Below, piece by piece: positions 6,017 to 8,045 of a stretch of 8,045 nt of DNA. This DNA is from Chloroflexota bacterium. GTDB taxonomy: Bacteria; Chloroflexota; Limnocylindria; Limnocylindrales; CSP1-4. A program made the translations under genes and the position numbers. The DNA lies in contig JAKAAV010000087.1 in assembly GCA_021802185.1 (NCBI GenBank), positions 1-8,045 on the forward strand, written 5' to 3'. Below the pieces are notes generated by a model. That model made no database searches and was not told where the DNA came from. It saw only the letters and a list, made by a program, of their open reading frames with translations. Position 1 is the stretch's first letter; every line of letters begins with the position of its first letter.

Positions 6017-6052
6017 TCCGAGGGCGTTTCCGAGGGCGCTTCGGATTGCGCA
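6017..6052. repeat. Short tandem repeat, three 12-base units
   Basis: TCCGAGGGCGTT, TCCGAGGGCGCT and the degenerate TCGGATTGCGCA follow one another in the non-coding gap between the kinase stop at 6164 and the hypothetical gene start at 5925. The first two units differ at one base. Nothing else is recognisable in this 238-base gap apart from a small CCGGCG/CGCCGG hairpin near 5950. A promoter for the hypothetical gene may lie here, but I cannot point to one. Confidence 0.4.
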
Positions 6053-6163
6053 CAGTCGCAGGCCGTGGGTGAGGGTTCGTATCGCACGGGCGGACATCGG
6101 ACCGCGCCTCCACTCGCCGCCGGCCCCTTCGTCCATCCGGACCGTGTCGACGGACTCGGCCGG

Positions 6164-7969
6164 TCAGGCCTCCTCGCCCGGCTCCGCGGGGAGCGTGAAC
6201 GCAAACGCCGCGCCGCCGCCCTCCGGGTGTTCGACCCGGATCGAGCCGCCCATCGCCTCGACGAGGCCGCGTGCGACGTTCAGCCCCAGCCCGGTCCCGC
6301 CGCTTGCGGCGCCGGTCGCGAACCGGTCGAAGATCCTGCCCCGCATCTCCGGCGCGACTCCCGGTCCACGGTCGCGCACGACGACGTCGAGCACGCGGCG
6401 TTCCGGCTCGTGTTCGACCGCCGTGACCGCGGGCGGAGCGGGGAGACGCAGGGCGCCTCCGGCGACGACCGTCACGCCGGCCGCGTGGGCCGTCTCCGGC
6501 GCGTTCGCAGTCGCCTTTCCCGGAGCCGGGCGCACACAGATCGCAACGTCGATCGGCGCGCCGACCCCGTGCTTCACGGCGTTATCGAGCAGGGCCCACA
6601 CGACCTGGTCGACCCAGTCGCGGTCCGCGATCGCCAGCCAGGCCCCCGCGTCGTCGCGAAGATCGAACGGGATCTCGTCTCGCCCGAGGCTCTCCCACGC
6701 CCGCCGCACCATCGGCGCGAGCGCGACCACCTCCTCGCGCGGCCGCAGCGTCCCCGCTTCGATCCGCGACACCGTCAGCAGCTGAGCGACGAGGCGCGAC
6801 AGCCGGTCGGCCTGCTCGACGATGATCCGCGCCGCCCGGTCGCCGTCGTGCGACGCGAGCCGTTCGGCGAAGGCGCGAATGCTCGTCAGCGGCGTCTGCA
6901 GGTTGTGGCTCACGCCGCGCAGGAACTCGCTCTTGAGCTCGGACAGCGACCGCGTCTCCGCGTACAGCTGCGCGTTGCGCACCGCGGCCGCCAGCTGCCT
7001 GGCGAACAGCGCGAGCAGGTCGGCGTCGGCCGCGCCCCAGTCGCGCATCGGCGGGACGATCGCGCGAAGCCAGCCGACGCGATCGTCGCCCAGGCGCAGC
7101 GGCTCGACGATCGTCCATGCTTCGCCCGGCACGCGTTCGTCGGCCCGCGGCGCGTGCTGCTCTCCGGAGGCCAGCACGACCTCGACCGACCGGAACCCGA
7201 AGGCTGAGGTCGCGGCGCGTTCCGCAGCGGTGACGAGCGGCTCGATCCCGGCGCTTGGCGACAGCGCCGCGAGCGCCTCGAGCACCTGGTGGAGCGATTC
7301 GTTGCGCGCCGACAGCGCGGCGGCGAGCCGGTTGTGGCTCGCGGCGAGACGGCCGAGCTCATCGTCAGCCGGCGCCGCCACGCGCGCCGAGAGGTCGCCG
7401 GCCTGCAGCCGGTCGAGCGTCTGGGCCAGCTCCCGCATCGGTGAGATCAGCCCGCCGGCGAGCGCCACCGACAGGAAGAGCGCCCACAGGACGGTCAGCG
7501 TGAGCGCGACCGCCAGGACGACCGCGACGTCCGAGCTGCCGACGACCGGCATGGCGAGCGCGACGTAGCCCAGCACCAGGCCGGACGACGCGCGAACGGG
7601 CACGACGGCGACGCCCGATCCGCCCGAGGTGGAGGTCAGCCCTTCGGTCGCCTGCGTGGCTCCGGCAGGAAGGCTCGTGGGCGCATCGTCGCCTGCGCTC
7701 GACCTCACGGACCCGTCGGAGGCGAAGACCGTCACGCCGCCGCCGACCGTCGTCGCCAGGCGCGCCGCCGCCGACTGGTCGGGCAGCTGGCCGGCCGGGA
7801 GGCCCGCGACCTCGAGCCGGACGAGCGCGAGCGCGTCCGACTGGACCTGCGACCCGGCGACCGAACCCGCGCGCCACGTCGCCACCAGGCCGAACACGAG
7901 CACCGGCAGCAGCGCGACGGTGGCAAGCGCGAGGAAGAGGCGCGTCTGGAGCGGGAGCCGGCTCACCAC
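6164..7969 (-). CDS. Membrane sensor histidine kinase with HAMP and GAF domains
   Basis: This is a two-component sensor kinase of 601 residues with an unknown stimulus. A first transmembrane helix (about 10-32) precedes an extracytoplasmic region of some 115 residues without a recognised fold. A second helix (about 147-171) leads into a HAMP linker (ISPMRELAQTLDRLQAGDL to about 223). A GAF-like domain spans roughly 225-345, ending in a helix with LLALFARQLAAAVRNAQLY. The phosphoacceptor box reads GVSHNLQTPLTSIRAF with His355, where Asn replaces the usual Glu/Asp. The ATPase domain has the N box WALLDNAVKHG (Asn463), DRGPGV, FDRF and GGTGLGLNVA. It also has an Ala/Pro-rich insertion of about 35 residues between the N box and the DRGPGV motif. 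The start is GTG at 7969 or 7966, without a strong ribosome site. The frame is open to the right edge, so a longer N-terminus cannot be excluded. No partner regulator is in the window. Confidence 0.85.
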   Translation of the reverse strand: MVSRLPLQTRLFLALATVALLPVLVFGLVATWRAGSVAGSQVQSDALALVRLEVAGLPAGQLPDQSAAARLATTVGGGVTVFASDGSVRSSAGDDAPTSLPAGATQATEGLTSTSGGSGVAVVPVRASSGLVLGYVALAMPVVGSSDVAVVLAVALTLTVLWALFLSVALAGGLISPMRELAQTLDRLQAGDLSARVAAPADDELGRLAASHNRLAAALSARNESLHQVLEALAALSPSAGIEPLVTAAERAATSAFGFRSVEVVLASGEQHAPRADERVPGEAWTIVEPLRLGDDRVGWLRAIVPPMRDWGAADADLLALFARQLAAAVRNAQLYAETRSLSELKSEFLRGVSHNLQTPLTSIRAFAERLASHDGDRAARIIVEQADRLSRLVAQLLTVSRIEAGTLRPREEVVALAPMVRRAWESLGRDEIPFDLRDDAGAWLAIADRDWVDQVVWALLDNAVKHGVGAPIDVAICVRPAPGKATANAPETAHAAGVTVVAGGALRLPAPPAVTAVEHEPERRVLDVVVRDRGPGVAPEMRGRIFDRFATGAASGGTGLGLNVARGLVEAMGGSIRVEHPEGGGAAFAFTLPAEPGEEA

Positions 7970-8045
7970 GTTATCCGCGACCGCCAGAAGCCCGGGTTGG
8001 ATGCCGCCGCTCGTGGCGCCGCTCGTCCCGACCGGGGACCAGAAC
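7970..8045 (-). other. Sequence upstream of the kinase: end of an upstream gene or kinase N-terminus
   Basis: Two readings are possible on the minus strand. One frame ends in TAA at 7973-7971, one base before the kinase GTG, and would be the tail of an upstream operon gene; this TAA-C-GTG junction copies the TGA-C-GTG junction of phoB-phoR. The other is the kinase frame itself, which has no stop and more G/C at third positions (22 of 25 codons versus 16 of 24), but contains no ATG, GTG or TTG before the edge. The window is too short to decide. Confidence 0.3.

Noticed and set aside
5731..6072. Plus-strand frame of 113 residues opposite the hypothetical gene
   Set aside because: It is Leu/Arg-rich, has no ribosome site, and lies antisense to a frame with good codon bias and a strong Shine-Dalgarno sequence.
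5999..7207. Long plus-strand frame of 402 residues opposite the kinase gene
   Set aside because: It is the antisense of a well-supported histidine kinase and its product is a charged Arg/Asp-rich shadow.

Overview
The window is an ordinary-looking stretch of chromosome from a very GC-rich free-living bacterium. Coding third positions are almost all G or C, and GTG starts are common. The gene content and the one-membrane-segment PhoR would fit Chloroflexota or Actinomycetota, but nothing here fixes the phylum. I see no mobile element, CRISPR array, tRNA or rRNA.

Left part (1-4003), a phosphate-response block. The 5' part of pstS (phosphate-binding lipoprotein) runs leftward off the window. 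Divergent from it are a short Ppx/GppA-type exopolyphosphatase gene, a PhoB-type response regulator gene and a PhoR-type sensor kinase gene. phoB and phoR are separated by one base. The 163-base space between pstS and ppx holds an 11-base-period direct repeat that resembles a Pho box. It overlaps a -10-like hexamer just ahead of ppx. Expected logic from known families: PstS captures phosphate, PhoR and PhoB sense and transmit phosphate limitation, and Ppx releases phosphate from polyphosphate stores.

Middle part (4004-6163). A DUF72/YecE-family gene on the minus strand converges on phoR. Divergent from it is a small GlsB/YeaQ/YmgE-type stress membrane protein gene. That gene converges on a small hydrophilic minus-strand ORF of unknown function. 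A perfect 15-bp inverted repeat lies between the two. The minus-strand ORF has no stop before the repeat and formally reads through it into the antisense of the membrane protein gene.

Right part (6164-8045). A large HAMP-GAF histidine kinase gene on the minus strand has an unusual H-N-L-Q-T-P phosphoacceptor box. Its partner regulator is not in the window, and its reading frame stays open to the right edge.

No clearly new multi-gene system is visible. The points most worth checking are the altered active-site loop of Ppx, the apparent leaderless starts of ppx and phoB, the candidate Pho box, the ORF reading through the hairpin, and the non-canonical kinase box.
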